Origin: Streptomyces sp. CNQ-509 | GTDB taxonomy: Bacteria; Actinomycetota; Actinomycetes; Streptomycetales; Streptomycetaceae | NCBI RefSeq assembly: GCF_001011035.1 | Contig: NZ_CP011492.1 | Coordinates: forward strand, 2,053,501 to 2,117,500 | Direction of reading: 5' to 3' | DNA length: 64,000 bases | Shown here: positions 17,677 through 26,177 of the stretch, in pieces | How positions within the stretch are numbered: position 1 is the first letter of the stretch | How the letters are laid out: every line of letters begins with the position of its first letter | The notes under the pieces: model-generated | Seen by the model: the letters and a program-made list of their open reading frames with translations, nothing else | What the model was told of the DNA's origin: nothing | Database searches by the model: none | Position numbers and translations under genes: made by a program

Positions 17677-17764
17677 CGTAAGCCTCCTGCCGCCCTGGGT
17701 CAACGCCCCGGTACGTACGGGAAGTCGGGGCCGCAACGAAGCCTGCGCCGCTCCGCCCCCGCGG

Positions 17765-18415
17765 TCAGTCCGCCAGCAGCGCGGGCAGGTCCCGCATCTC
17801 GTCGAACACGACCGTGCCGGGCCCCGCCAGCCGCGCCGCCGGCGTGAGCCCGCCGCAGTAGCCGAAAGCCCGCATCCCCGCGGCCCGGGCCGCCCGCACG
17901 CCGTAGGCGCTGTCCTCGACCACCGCGCAGCGGTCGGGCGGCACGCCCATGGCGCGGGCGGCGTGCCGGAAGAGGTCGGGAGCGGGCTTGCCGCGCGGAA
18001 CGTCGGCCGCGCTGAATATGCGGTTCTCGAAATGGCGGAGGAGACCGGTGGTCGTCAGGCTGCGCCGGATGGCGGCGTGGTCACCGTTCGACGCGACGCA
18101 GAAGCCCGTGGTGAGTCCGTCGAGGACTTCCGGAATGCCGTCGACCGCGGTCAGTTGTTCTTCGAGCGCCGCCCGGTAGAGGTGGTCGTATTGCCGGTGC
18201 CAGCCCTTTTCCAGCCGCCGTCCGAGCCGTTCCTCGACGACCGCCGTGTAGACCTCGACAGACGAGCCGACGAACAGCTCGGCCATTTCGGCTTCGGTGA
18301 AGGCGCATCCCAGGTCCGCCATGACGACCGCGTCGACCTTGACGCATATCCGCTCGCCGTCCACGAGCACGCCGTCGCAGTCGAAGATCACCAGTTCCAC
18401 AGGGCTTCGCCTCAT
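17765..18415 (-). CDS. HAD-superfamily phosphatase (phosphoglycolate phosphatase/beta-phosphoglucomutase-like)
   Basis: Cytoplasmic HAD subfamily IA hydrolase, 216 residues. Motif I FDCDGVLVDGE with both Asp nucleophile and acid, motif II in FCVASNG, motif III Lys in RGKPAPD, and motif IV VVEDSAYGVRAARAAGM. The helical cap between residues 16 and 85 fits subclass C1. Phosphate esters of sugars or 2-carbon acids are typical substrates. A consensus ECF41 promoter on the minus strand at 18522-18548, overlapping the start of the neighbouring sigma gene, points at this gene, suggesting it is controlled by that sigma factor. That would be an unusual target for the group. Confidence 0.88.
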   Translation of the reverse strand: MRRSPVELVIFDCDGVLVDGERICVKVDAVVMADLGCAFTEAEMAELFVGSSVEVYTAVVEERLGRRLEKGWHRQYDHLYRAALEEQLTAVDGIPEVLDGLTTGFCVASNGDHAAIRRSLTTTGLLRHFENRIFSAADVPRGKPAPDLFRHAARAMGVPPDRCAVVEDSAYGVRAARAAGMRAFGYCGGLTPAARLAGPGTVVFDEMRDLPALLAD

Positions 18416-18521
18416 GCGCAGCAGCGTAGAGCGGTCCGGTATGGGGCAGAAATACCCATAAGCTCGGAATATCCCGTATGTTGCTGTTCATACCGCCGGG
18501 CTTCGCGCGGGTCACTACCAT

Positions 18522-18548
18522 GACGCGCGCCGGGAGGGACATGTGACA
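18522..18548 (-). promoter_or_regulatory. ECF41-type promoter overlapping the sigma gene start
   Basis: Minus-strand TGTCACA (18548-18542), 16 bases, CGTC (18525-18522): the same spacing as the promoter at 14292-14318. It directs transcription toward the HAD phosphatase, leaving a leader of about 100 bases, and its -35 covers the start codon and ribosome-binding region of the divergent sigma gene. Confidence 0.75.
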
Positions 18549-19421
18549 GTGAACGCGCAGCAGTTGCAGGCGGAGTTGTTCGAGGTCCGCAGACCGCGCC
18601 TGCAGGCAATCGCCTATCGCATGCTCGGCTCGTCCGGCGACGCGGAGGACGCGGTCCAGGAGGCGTGGCTGCGGCTCTGCCGCGCGGACACCGACCAGGT
18701 GCGCAACCTCGACGCCTGGCTGACCACCGTGGTGACACGGGTCTGCCTCAGCATGCTGCGCGCCCGTCAGTCGCGGCGCGAGGACCTCACCGACGAGCAG
18801 GTCCACGAGCCGGAACGGGACCGCCGGGAGGCACCGGATCCCGAGCGGGAAGCCCTCCTCACCGACTCGGTCGGACTGGCCCTGATCGTCCTTCTGGACA
18901 CGCTCGGCCCCGCGGAACGGCTCTCCTTCGTCCTCCACGACCTCTTCGACGTACCGTTCGACGAGATCGGCCGGATCATCGAGCGCTCGCCGGGGGCGGC
19001 CCGGCAGCTCGCCAGCCGCGCGCGCCGCCGCATCCAGGGCGCGGCGACGCCGCCCGCGGCCGACGCCAAGCGCAGCCGCGAGGTCGTCTCCGCCTTCCTG
19101 CTGGCCTCCCGCGGCGGCGACTTCGAAGCCCTCCTCGGCGTCCTCGACCCCGACGTCGTCCTGCGCGCCGACACCCCCGCGGTACGGCTGGGCGCCCCCG
19201 AGGAGGCGTTCGGCTCGGTGGCCGCGGGCCGGTTCCTCTTCGGCCGCGCGGGCGGCGCGAAGCTCGCCCTGGTCGACGGCGCGGTGGGCGCCGTCTGGAT
19301 CCGCGACGACCGCCCGCTGGTGGTGTTCAGGTTCGGCATCGTGGGCGGCCTGATCACGAGCATCGGCCTCACCGCGGAGAGGAGCCGGATCGACGGGCTG
19401 AAGCTGGAAGTCCTCACCTGA
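18543..19421 (+). CDS. ECF41-type RNA polymerase sigma factor (second copy)
   Basis: Second ECF41 sigma factor, 292 residues, closely similar in layout to the one at 14357. Region 2 RPRLQAIAYRMLGSSGDAEDAV, region 4 ERLSFVLHDLFDVPFDEI with ERSPGAARQLASRARRRI, and a C-terminal SnoaL-like regulatory domain (FLLASRGGDFEALLGVLDPDV ... LVDGAVGAVWIRD). GTG at 18543 or 18549, after GGGAGGG at 18532-18538. Its -35-overlapping divergent promoter suggests that active transcription of the HAD gene would interfere with translation or transcription of the sigma gene itself, a possible negative loop (inference). Confidence 0.92.
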   Translation: MTVNAQQLQAELFEVRRPRLQAIAYRMLGSSGDAEDAVQEAWLRLCRADTDQVRNLDAWLTTVVTRVCLSMLRARQSRREDLTDEQVHEPERDRREAPDPEREALLTDSVGLALIVLLDTLGPAERLSFVLHDLFDVPFDEIGRIIERSPGAARQLASRARRRIQGAATPPAADAKRSREVVSAFLLASRGGDFEALLGVLDPDVVLRADTPAVRLGAPEEAFGSVAAGRFLFGRAGGAKLALVDGAVGAVWIRDDRPLVVFRFGIVGGLITSIGLTAERSRIDGLKLEVLT

Positions 19422-19432
19422 GCCCGCCCGGA

Positions 19433-19768
19433 TCAGAGGGCGTCGCGCAGCACCGCGGCCAGATGTTCCCGGGCGAGGTGCCCGGACTCCGGAGGGCCGA
19501 CGATCCAGTCGACGGTCACGGTGATGACGCCGTCGACGTTCGCCACGACGACGTCCCCGCTGCGCCGGAACCGCGCGACCCGCTCACGGATCCGCTGCCG
19601 CTGCCGCGCATCCAGGGCGGCGCAGGCGGTCGTGTCGACGGTGAGGACGGTGCAGAAGCCGCCCAGGGTGGGATCGGCCCGGCCGACCGCGGGATCGGCG
19701 GGAAGCTCCCACCGCAACTCGTCCTCGGGGATGAGGACCGACGCGTCGACACGAAGCCCGGCCACCAT
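19433..19768 (-). CDS. Hypothetical protein
   Basis: Unrecognised small protein of 111 residues (ATG 19768; a GTG at 19786 would add six). Codon third positions are almost all G/C on this strand, supporting a real gene; the opposite-strand frame lacks this. The fold looks alpha/beta: an N-terminal hydrophobic strand, a central helix rich in Arg and Gln (ARQRQRIRERVARFRR), and paired strands DVVVANVDGVITVTVDWIVG at the end. No signal peptide and no known motif. It is convergent with the ECF41 sigma gene and lies 12 bp past its stop. Confidence 0.65.
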   Translation of the reverse strand: MVAGLRVDASVLIPEDELRWELPADPAVGRADPTLGGFCTVLTVDTTACAALDARQRQRIRERVARFRRSGDVVVANVDGVITVTVDWIVGPPESGHLAREHLAAVLRDAL

Positions 19769-19844
19769 CTGCCCATGCTCACACACCCGGTCGGCCGCCG
19801 CGCCGTAAGCCGGCTCCGGACTGGTCTCCGACCGGAGGTTCCCG

Positions 19845-20273
19845 ATGTACGCCGCTCGTGTCAGGACTGCCGCCCGCGTGATCCGCCGGCGCCCGGGCGG
19901 GCCGGAGTTGCCGGTGTTCGATCACCGGGACCATCCGGAGGCGGGGACCCAGGTGCCGGCCGGGGGTGTGGAGGGCGGGGAACTGCTCACCGAGGCCGTG
20001 TTGCGGGAGATCGACGAGGAGACCGGCATGGCGGGGGTGACGTTGGGGGCGGCGCCGGCCGTGCAGCAGAGTCCGCATCCTCATACCGGGCAGCCGCAGA
20101 TCACCGTCTGCTTCCAGGCGGAGACCGCCGAGACCCGGGACGACTGGATGCACGCCGCCGTCAGCGGCGACGAGGACCGGGGGATGGTCTTCCGGTGCTT
20201 CTTCGTCCCCCTGGAGCGGGCCGGCGGGCTGCTGGCCGGGGACCAGGGGGAGTTCGTCGGGCTCGTCCGGTAG
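19845..20273 (+). CDS. Nudix hydrolase
   Basis: Nucleoside-diphosphate-linked pyrophosphatase fold of 142 residues. The Nudix box reads GGVEGGELLTEAVLREIDEE then TGM, with the canonical G-x5-E-x7-RE-U-x-EE-x-GU spacing, residues 40-62, so the metal-binding Glu residues are all present. The N-terminus (RRRPGGPELPVFDHRDHP) resembles ADP-ribose or sugar-nucleotide Nudix members. GGAGG lies 7 bases before the ATG. Substrate not assignable. Confidence 0.9.
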   Translation: MYAARVRTAARVIRRRPGGPELPVFDHRDHPEAGTQVPAGGVEGGELLTEAVLREIDEETGMAGVTLGAAPAVQQSPHPHTGQPQITVCFQAETAETRDDWMHAAVSGDEDRGMVFRCFFVPLERAGGLLAGDQGEFVGLVR

Positions 20274-20367
20274 GCGGCGTCTTCCGTTCGCCCCGCTGAC
20301 GCCCGCCTCGCCCCTCCGGAGAGGTCGGCGACGTACTGTATGAGCCCCGCCACGAGAGGAGCGCCCC

Positions 20368-21453
20368 GTGCCCCAGGACGTACGAGCCGTCGTCGCGCGT
20401 GCGAAGAACGAGCCGGTGGAGATCGTCACCGTCGTCGTGCCCGACCCCGGGCCCGGGGAGGCGGTGGTGACGGTGCAGGCGTGCGGGGTGTGCCATACCG
20501 ATCTGCATTACCGCGAGGGCGGCATCAACGACGACTTCCCCTTCCTCCTCGGCCACGAGGCGGCCGGCATCGTGGAGTCCGTCGGCGACGGCGTCACCGA
20601 GGTGGCGCCCGGCGACTTCGTGATCCTCAACTGGCGTGCCGTGTGCGGCCGGTGCCGGGCGTGTGAGCGGGGCCGGCCCTGGTACTGCTTCGACACCCAC
20701 AACGCCACGCAGAAGATGACCCTCCAGGACGGCACCGAGCTGTCGCCCGCGCTGGGCATCGGCGCGTTCGCGGAGAAGACCCTCGTCGCCGCCGGCCAGT
20801 GCACGAAGGTCGATCCCGAGGCGTCCCCCGCCGCGGCCGGGCTGCTCGGCTGCGGTGTGATGGCCGGCCTCGGCGCCGCGCTCAACACCGGCGACGTCGG
20901 CCGCGGCGACTCCGTCGCCGTCATCGGCTGCGGCGGCGTCGGCGGAGCCGCCGTCATGGGGGCGCGGCTCGCGGGCGCCGGGAAGATCATCGCGATCGAT
21001 GTGGACGAGCGGAAGCTGACCACCGCGACCCGCCTCGGCGCCACCCACACCGTCGACGCCCGCGCCGCCGATCCCGTCGAGGCGGTACGGGACCTCACCG
21101 GCGGCCACGGCGCCGACGTCGTCATCGAGGCGGTCGGCCGCCCGGAGACGTACAAGCAGGCGTTCTACGCCCGCGACCTCGCCGGCACCGTCGTCCTCGT
21201 CGGCGTGCCCACGCCCGAGATGAAGCTGGAGTTGCCACTGCTCGACGTCTTCGGCCGCGGCGGCGCGCTGAAGTCTTCCTGGTACGGCGACTGCCTGCCG
21301 TCCCGCGACTTCCCCATGCTCATCGACCTCTACCGGCAGGGCCGCCTCGACCTCGACGCCTTCGTCTCCGAGACCATCGGACTCGACGGCGTGGAGGCCG
21401 CCTTCGCCCGGATGCAGGCCGGCGACGTGCTCCGCTCGGTGGTGGTCCTGTGA
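20368..21453 (+). CDS. mscR: S-(hydroxymethyl)mycothiol dehydrogenase (formaldehyde detoxification)
   Basis: Zinc-dependent class III-like alcohol dehydrogenase, 361 residues, oxidising the formaldehyde-mycothiol adduct with NAD. Catalytic zinc ligands appear in [14 protein letters not shown] (Cys) and [12 protein letters not shown] (His-Glu); the structural zinc site is [15 protein letters not shown] with four Cys. The coenzyme domain has [19 protein letters not shown] with ID-V-D for [14 protein letters not shown] near residue 112 and the C-terminal [21 protein letters not shown] match mycothiol-dependent members. Mycothiol use fits an actinomycete. GTG start, AGGAG 8 bases upstream. It overlaps the next gene by 4 bases. 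Confidence 0.93.
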   Translation: MPQDVRAVVARAKNEPVEIVTVVVPDPGPGEAVVTVQACGVCHTDLHYREGGINDDFPFLLGHEAAGIVESVGDGVTEVAPGDFVILNWRAVCGRCRACERGRPWYCFDTHNATQKMTLQDGTELSPALGIGAFAEKTLVAAGQCTKVDPEASPAAAGLLGCGVMAGLGAALNTGDVGRGDSVAVIGCGGVGGAAVMGARLAGAGKIIAIDVDERKLTTATRLGATHTVDARAADPVEAVRDLTGGHGADVVIEAVGRPETYKQAFYARDLAGTVVLVGVPTPEMKLELPLLDVFGRGGALKSSWYGDCLPSRDFPMLIDLYRQGRLDLDAFVSETIGLDGVEAAFARMQAGDVLRSVVVL

Positions 21454-22067
21454 GCCGCGCCCGCATCGACCACCTGGTCACCTCCGGTACCTTCTCGCTC
21501 GACGGCGGCACCTGGGACGTCGACAACAACGTGTGGATCGTCGGCGACGACACCGAGGCCCTCGTCATCGACGCCGCCCACGACTCCGACGCCATCGCCG
21601 CCGCCGTCGGCGACCGCCGCGTCACCGCGATCGTCTGCACCCACGCGCACGACGACCACATCGACGCCGCCCCCGCCCTGGCCGCCAGGACCGGCGCGCC
21701 GGTGCTGCTCCACCCCGACGACCGGGTGCTGTGGGAGATGACCCACCCCGACCGCGCCCCGGACGCCGCCCTCGCCGACGGCCAGACGCTGGCCGTCGCG
21801 GGCACGGAGCTGACGGTCCTGCACACCCCCGGCCACGCTCCGGGTGCCGTCTGCCTCTACGGACCGGAGCTGGGCACCGTCTTCACCGGCGACACCCTCT
21901 TCCACGGCGGCCCGGGCGCCACCGGACGCTCGTACTCCGACCGTCCGACCATCGAGGCGTCGATCCGCGCGCGGCTGCTCACGCTGCCGCCGGAGACGGT
22001 GGTACGGACCGGGCACGGCGAGTCGACGACGATCGCGGCGGAGGCGGCGGGCGCCGGGAGCTGGTGA
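21450..22067 (+). CDS. MBL-fold metallo-hydrolase (mycothiol-thioester hydrolase candidate)
   Basis: Glyoxalase II-like metallo-beta-lactamase fold, 205 residues. The metal motif [15 protein letters not shown] (THxHxDH variant) is followed by [14 protein letters not shown] and [15 protein letters not shown], then a final His in [10 protein letters not shown], so all expected ligands are present. Translationally coupled (GTGA) to the mycothiol-dependent dehydrogenase. In this setting it probably hydrolyses S-formyl-mycothiol to formate and free mycothiol, finishing the pathway. That role follows from context; the family fold is certain. Confidence 0.9.
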   Translation: MSRARIDHLVTSGTFSLDGGTWDVDNNVWIVGDDTEALVIDAAHDSDAIAAAVGDRRVTAIVCTHAHDDHIDAAPALAARTGAPVLLHPDDRVLWEMTHPDRAPDAALADGQTLAVAGTELTVLHTPGHAPGAVCLYGPELGTVFTGDTLFHGGPGATGRSYSDRPTIEASIRARLLTLPPETVVRTGHGESTTIAAEAAGAGSW

Positions 22068-22140
22068 TCACCCGGGGGAGGGAGCGGTACGGAACGGGCG
22101 TTCCCCGCCGGGGCGTCGGCCCCGGCGCGCTGCCCCGGCG

Positions 22141-22161
22141 CAACGGCCCCGGGCGCCGTTG
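22141..22161 (+). terminator. Hairpin after the MBL hydrolase
   Basis: CAACGGC (22141-22147) and GCCGTTG (22155-22161) with a 7-base loop, 74 bases beyond the stop. Short but perfect; weak terminator candidate. Confidence 0.35.
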
Positions 22162-22239
22162 ACCCGCCCCGGGCATCCCGGCATGCTCATGGCCGGGACA
22201 TGCCGCCCCACGTCACTCCATCCCCCACTGGAGGTCTCC

Positions 22240-23412
22240 ATGCCGTCCCGTCCCACACGCCGTGCCGTCCTCCGCGGCGCCGCGGGCATAGGCGCACTCG
22301 GCACCGCGGGCATCAGCACGGCGGGCACCGGCACCGCCCACGCCGGCCCGCCGCGGACCGCCCGCCCCCTCGCCCGCCGCCCCCTCTACCTCGGCACCTA
22401 CGGCCAGGGCATCCTCGCCTGCACCTACGACACCGAAACCGGCGCCCTCGCCGCCGCCGACGGCGGCTTCGGCGACGTCACCAACCCCGACTTCCTCGCC
22501 CTCTCCCCCGCCGGCGGGGTCCTCTACTCCACCGTCGGCGGCGGCGCCGAGGGCGGAGTACGGGCGTACGCCATCGGCGCGGACGGCGCGCTCAGCGCGC
22601 TCGGCGGCGTGCAGTCCACCGGCGGCGCCGGCGTCACGCACCTGTCGGTGCACCCCGGCGGCGGGTATCTGCTCAGCGCCAACTACAGCAGCGGCAGCGT
22701 CGCCGCGCACGCCATCGAGGCGGACGGCAGCGTCGGCGAGCGCACCGGCTTCGTCCAGCACTCCGGTTCCGGACCCGACCCGGACCGCCAGGAGGGCCCG
22801 CACGCCCACCAGATCGTCACCGACCCCGCCGGCGGCTTCGTCTACGCCGTGGACCTGGGCACCGACTCCGTCTACACGTACGCACTCGACACCGGCAGCG
22901 GCGCGCTGTCGGCGGTGTCGGAGGTGAAGTCCGTGCCGGGCGCCGGGCCGCGGCACATGGTCTTCCACCCGCGGGGCACGCACGCGTACGTGGCCAACGA
23001 GCTGGACAGCACCGTCACCGCGTACGCCCACGACGCGGCGACCGGTGCGCTGACCCGGCTGGCGAGCCTGCCGACCCTCCCCGACGGTGTGGACCCGGAC
23101 GGCAACTACCCCGCGGAGATCACCATTTCGGCGGACGGCCGCTTCGTCTACCTCTCCAACCGGGGCCACGACAGCGTCGCCCGCCTCGCCGTCGAGGACG
23201 GCGGCGCCGCGCTGCGCCTCGTGGACACGGTGCCCTGCGGCGGCAACTGGCCGCGGCACATCACGCTCTCGCCGGACGGGGCGCTGCTCTACTCGGCCAA
23301 CGAACGGGGCCGCACCATCGGCGTGTTCACCGTGGACGCCGATACCGGCGCGCTCACGGCGTCGGGCGAGCCGTTCGCGACGGCGTCCACCGGCTGCGTC
23401 CTGCCCACCTGA
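22240..23412 (+). CDS. Tat-exported lactonase-family beta-propeller protein
   Basis: Seven-bladed propeller of the 6-phosphogluconolactonase/lactonase family, 390 residues. A twin-arginine signal opens the protein (PTRRAVLRGAAGIGALG), cleaved near a THAHA-like site about residue 35, so it is exported folded. Repeated blade motifs are LYLGTYGQGI, HLSVHPGGGYLLSANY, HAHQIVTDPAGGFVYAVDL, HMVFHPRGTHAYVANE and HITLSPDGALLYSANERG. GAGG 8 bases before the ATG. The substrate could be an extracellular sugar lactone, but actinobacterial members outside the pentose pathway are mostly uncharacterised. Confidence 0.87.
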   Translation: MPSRPTRRAVLRGAAGIGALGTAGISTAGTGTAHAGPPRTARPLARRPLYLGTYGQGILACTYDTETGALAAADGGFGDVTNPDFLALSPAGGVLYSTVGGGAEGGVRAYAIGADGALSALGGVQSTGGAGVTHLSVHPGGGYLLSANYSSGSVAAHAIEADGSVGERTGFVQHSGSGPDPDRQEGPHAHQIVTDPAGGFVYAVDLGTDSVYTYALDTGSGALSAVSEVKSVPGAGPRHMVFHPRGTHAYVANELDSTVTAYAHDAATGALTRLASLPTLPDGVDPDGNYPAEITISADGRFVYLSNRGHDSVARLAVEDGGAALRLVDTVPCGGNWPRHITLSPDGALLYSANERGRTIGVFTVDADTGALTASGEPFATASTGCVLPT

Positions 23413-23732
23413 GCGCACCCGGCCGCCCCCGGGCCCGTCACGTAGGGTTACCTCGTGCCGGGCCGCGGGGGCTCCGGAGCCGCCGCCGGAGCCCGCGGCA
23501 CCGGACGATCGGATTCGAACAGATAATCAAACACGGCCTCACACCCCGACCCGGGCGCCCGAGAGGTCGGGCGTGTCTTGTATGTCGCCTTTCCCGTGAC
23601 GAATACCCAAGTAGACGCCAAGTCGTCCCCTGGTGGCGGCCAAGCCGGCCGCCCCACACTGTCGGCGCGCGACCCCGGGCGGCCCGCCGCCCCCGCGTAA
23701 CAGAACGTGACGCCGGTCTGGGTGGAGGGCTT
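23413..23732. other. 320-bp intergenic spacer
   Basis: Contains a bulged GC hairpin at 23462-23499 and otherwise no frame or motif that I can support. The promoter of the AMP-ligase gene presumably lies in its distal half (23580-23700), which is less GC-rich, but I see no clear -35/-10 pair. Confidence 0.4.
23462..23499 (+). terminator. Bulged GC hairpin after the lactonase gene
   Basis: GGCTCCGG (23470-23477) pairs with CCGGAGCC (23486-23493), extended by GCCGCG/CGCGGC outside a two-G bulge. Located 50 bases past the lactonase stop. Confidence 0.5.
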
Positions 23733-25301
23733 ATGAGCCGGATTCCGAACCACAAGCGCGGCCTCTATCTGGGTACGGTGCCGGAGCGCGCCGCGGCGAA
23801 GCACGGCGCCACCCTGCTCACCCTCGACCACGACCTCGACGCCCTCCCCGAGGCCGGCCGCCGGCTGACGGTCGCCGAAGTGGCGGTCTTCGCCGCCGAC
23901 CTGGCGAACCGGCTGGCGGCGGCGGGCGTACGGGCCGGGGAGCACGTCGTCGTCTACAAGCGGGCCAACTTCGACGCCTGGCTGCTCGCCACCGCCGCCG
24001 CCCGGCTCGGCGCGATCCCCGTCCTGCTCTCCCCCGCCCTGCCCGCGCCCACGGTCGCCGCCCTCCTCAGGCGGCTGCACGGCCCGCACCGCCCCCACCT
24101 CCTCACCGACGGCCCGAAGCTCGCCGAGCTGGCCGGCCTGCCCCTCGACGAGCTGGCCACCTCCGTGATCGGCGTGGCGGGCGCGGGACGCGGCGTCGCG
24201 TCGCTGGCCCGGCTCGCCGGCTCCCCGCCCGTACCGCCGGTGTACCAGGGGCTGGACGAGCCCGCGATGATCACGCACACCTCGGGCACCACGGGCGTAC
24301 CGAAGCTGGTCGTCCACACCCCGCGCACCATGCGCGCCCGGCTGCGCCCGCAGCTCGTCATGCTCGCGCTGCTGCGCCGCCGCGAGACGGTCGCGGTCAG
24401 CGTGCCGTTCGTGCACTCGCGGCTGTTCGCGGCGATGTCGCTGGTGCTCATGAAGGGCATGCCGACGCTGCTGCTCAACAACCACGAGCCGGCGGCCGTC
24501 GCGACGTTCTTCCTGAAGAACCGGCCCGGCCTCATCGAGGCGCTGCCCAACTCGTTCCTCGCCTGGGAGGGCCTGGCCGACGACCCGCGCCGGCCCCTCG
24601 CGTCCGTGAAGTACTTCTCCTCCACCTTCGACGCCATCCACCCGCGCACCGTACGCCGCCTCCTCGACGCCTCCCGCCGCCGCGCGCCGCAGTTCTTCCA
24701 GATCTACGGCCAGTCCGAGGTCGGCCCCGCCGTGGGCCGCCCCTACTTCCGCCGCGACACCCACCGCATGGACGGCCGCTGCGTCGGCTTCCCGCTGCCG
24801 GGCAGCGCCCGGGTCCGCGTCGTCCCCAGGAACGACCGGCGGGTCTCCGCGACGAACCCGGGGTTCATCGAGGTCCGCTGGGACGGCATCGCCAAGACGT
24901 ACCACGGCGAACAGGAGCGCTACGACGAGAACGTCCACGACGGCTGGTGGCGCACCGGTGACGTCGGCTACCGCACCCGCGCGGGCTGCCTGCACATGCT
25001 CGACCGCGAGATCGACACCATCCCCGGCGTCGGCTCCAGCCTGGAGATCGAGGACGCCGTCCTGGACCGCCTCGACGAACTCGTCGAACTCGTCGTCGTC
25101 CAGGGCCCCGACGCGGAACCGGTCCCCGTGCTCTGCACCCGCGACGACGAGCCCCTGGCCCCCGCCCGCTGGCAGGCGGCGACGGCCGACTACCCCCAAC
25201 TCGGCGCGCCCGTCCACCTCCCGCTCGCCGAACTCCCCCGCACGGCGACCCTGAAAACCCGCCGCGTGGAACTGTCCCGCCTCCTGCACGACCGCCTCTG
25301 A
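23733..25301 (+). CDS. AMP-forming acyl-CoA synthetase/ligase (ANL superfamily)
   Basis: Adenylate-forming enzyme, 522 residues. The P-loop-like A3 motif is ITHTSGTTGVPKLVVHTP (residues 181-198). A5 is FFQIYGQSEVGPAVGRP, and the hinge region contains GWWRTGDVGYRTRAGCLHMLDRE (A7/A8). The C-terminal subdomain ends with LPRTATLKTRRVELSRLL, where Lys in TLKTRR is the expected A10 lysine. The substrate-binding residues do not point to a known acid; the absence of a carrier protein argues for acyl-CoA or free acid activation. ATG with GTGGAGG 8 bases upstream. Stands alone; no pathway context. Confidence 0.85.
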   Translation: MSRIPNHKRGLYLGTVPERAAAKHGATLLTLDHDLDALPEAGRRLTVAEVAVFAADLANRLAAAGVRAGEHVVVYKRANFDAWLLATAAARLGAIPVLLSPALPAPTVAALLRRLHGPHRPHLLTDGPKLAELAGLPLDELATSVIGVAGAGRGVASLARLAGSPPVPPVYQGLDEPAMITHTSGTTGVPKLVVHTPRTMRARLRPQLVMLALLRRRETVAVSVPFVHSRLFAAMSLVLMKGMPTLLLNNHEPAAVATFFLKNRPGLIEALPNSFLAWEGLADDPRRPLASVKYFSSTFDAIHPRTVRRLLDASRRRAPQFFQIYGQSEVGPAVGRPYFRRDTHRMDGRCVGFPLPGSARVRVVPRNDRRVSATNPGFIEVRWDGIAKTYHGEQERYDENVHDGWWRTGDVGYRTRAGCLHMLDREIDTIPGVGSSLEIEDAVLDRLDELVELVVVQGPDAEPVPVLCTRDDEPLAPARWQAATADYPQLGAPVHLPLAELPRTATLKTRRVELSRLLHDRL

Positions 25302-25324
25302 CCCCCGAAAGGCCGTCCGAAGGC

Positions 25325-25636
25325 TCACCCCTCCGGCAGCGTCCACTCCGGCCCGCCGAGCGGCGGCGCCTCGCGGACCTCCCATCCGGCGGGATCCGCG
25401 TCCGGCCCCCGGTACGGCACGTCCCCCGCGTAGCAGAGGCCGTGGGCCCGGAATCCGGGCAGTTCGTGGCACATGAGGTCGGGGTAGGGCCCGATGTCCA
25501 TGCCGCCGTACGCCCTGTTGATCCGGGCCACCGCCTCGGCCCGTGACATGCCGATGCGCCGCACCATGACATCGGCGATGTCCCGGAAATACTCCAGCAT
25601 TCCTTCGTCGAGGTCCGTCGTGAATTCTTCCGTCAC
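25325..25636 (-). CDS. Hypothetical protein downstream of an RHS toxin locus
   Basis: 103-residue acidic protein with no recognised domain. The N-terminus is helical (LDEGMLEYFRDIADVMVRRI), followed by SRAEAVARINRAYGG, as in DNA- or protein-binding four-helix proteins, then an aromatic Gly/Pro-rich tail that ends GGPEWTLPEG. It is last in the leftward toxin operon (34 bp after the gene at 25671), so it may be a second immunity or an accessory protein. Small acidic proteins of this kind commonly follow polymorphic toxins, but I have no sequence evidence for function. Confidence 0.7.
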   Translation of the reverse strand: MTEEFTTDLDEGMLEYFRDIADVMVRRIGMSRAEAVARINRAYGGMDIGPYPDLMCHELPGFRAHGLCYAGDVPYRGPDADPAGWEVREAPPLGGPEWTLPEG

Positions 25637-25670
25637 GATCCGGCCGGACTTTCTGCTCCCGCCGTCGGCA

Positions 25671-26153
25671 TCACTCCGCGAAGCTCTCGCGCAGGTCGCG
25701 GAGGACGGCCCCGGAGAAGGGGTCGGTGGCCGGGTCGTCCGGGGTGAGGAGGCTGACCACGAAGAAGCCGCTCAGCATGAGGCCGATCGACTCGACGGAC
25801 TCGGCGACCTGCTCCGGTACGCCGGAGACACCGGTGATCGCGCCGGCCGTCAGCGGCCTGCCGTAACGCGAGTAGAAGAGGGCGAACGGCCCCTCGCCGG
25901 TTTCGTCCAGCGCGTACCCCTCGTCCTCCCAGTGCTGCTCCATCGCGGCGTCACGGGCGAAGCCGAGGAGGTTCGACTCGGACGCGTCCGGCTCCTCAGG
26001 CAGTTGCCAACCGCCCAGCGCCGTGTCGTCCAGAGGTGCCCCGTTCAGAAAGAGCCGCGGCCAGTGCCGCGCCCGCCGCTCCAGGAACCTCCGCGCGGCC
26101 CCGGGAAAGCCGAGGTCCGCGACGAAGTCGGTGGGGTATCCGGTCAGGTCCAC
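25671..26153 (-). CDS. Probable immunity protein for the RHS toxin
   Basis: Acidic protein of 160 residues, no signal peptide, no family that I recognise. Its start lies 24 bp after the toxin stop on the same strand, the usual place for a cognate immunity gene. It carries mixed alpha/beta segments such as WPRLFLNGAPLDDTALGGWQ, GPFALFYSRYGRPLTAGAI and a final LLTPDDPATDPFSGAVLRD. The assignment is positional. A test would be whether it blocks the C-terminal toxin domain of the adjacent gene. Confidence 0.65.
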   Translation of the reverse strand: MDLTGYPTDFVADLGFPGAARRFLERRARHWPRLFLNGAPLDDTALGGWQLPEEPDASESNLLGFARDAAMEQHWEDEGYALDETGEGPFALFYSRYGRPLTAGAITGVSGVPEQVAESVESIGLMLSGFFVVSLLTPDDPATDPFSGAVLRDLRESFAE

Positions 26154-26177
26154 GGTTGCTCCTGTTGCGGTGGTGTC

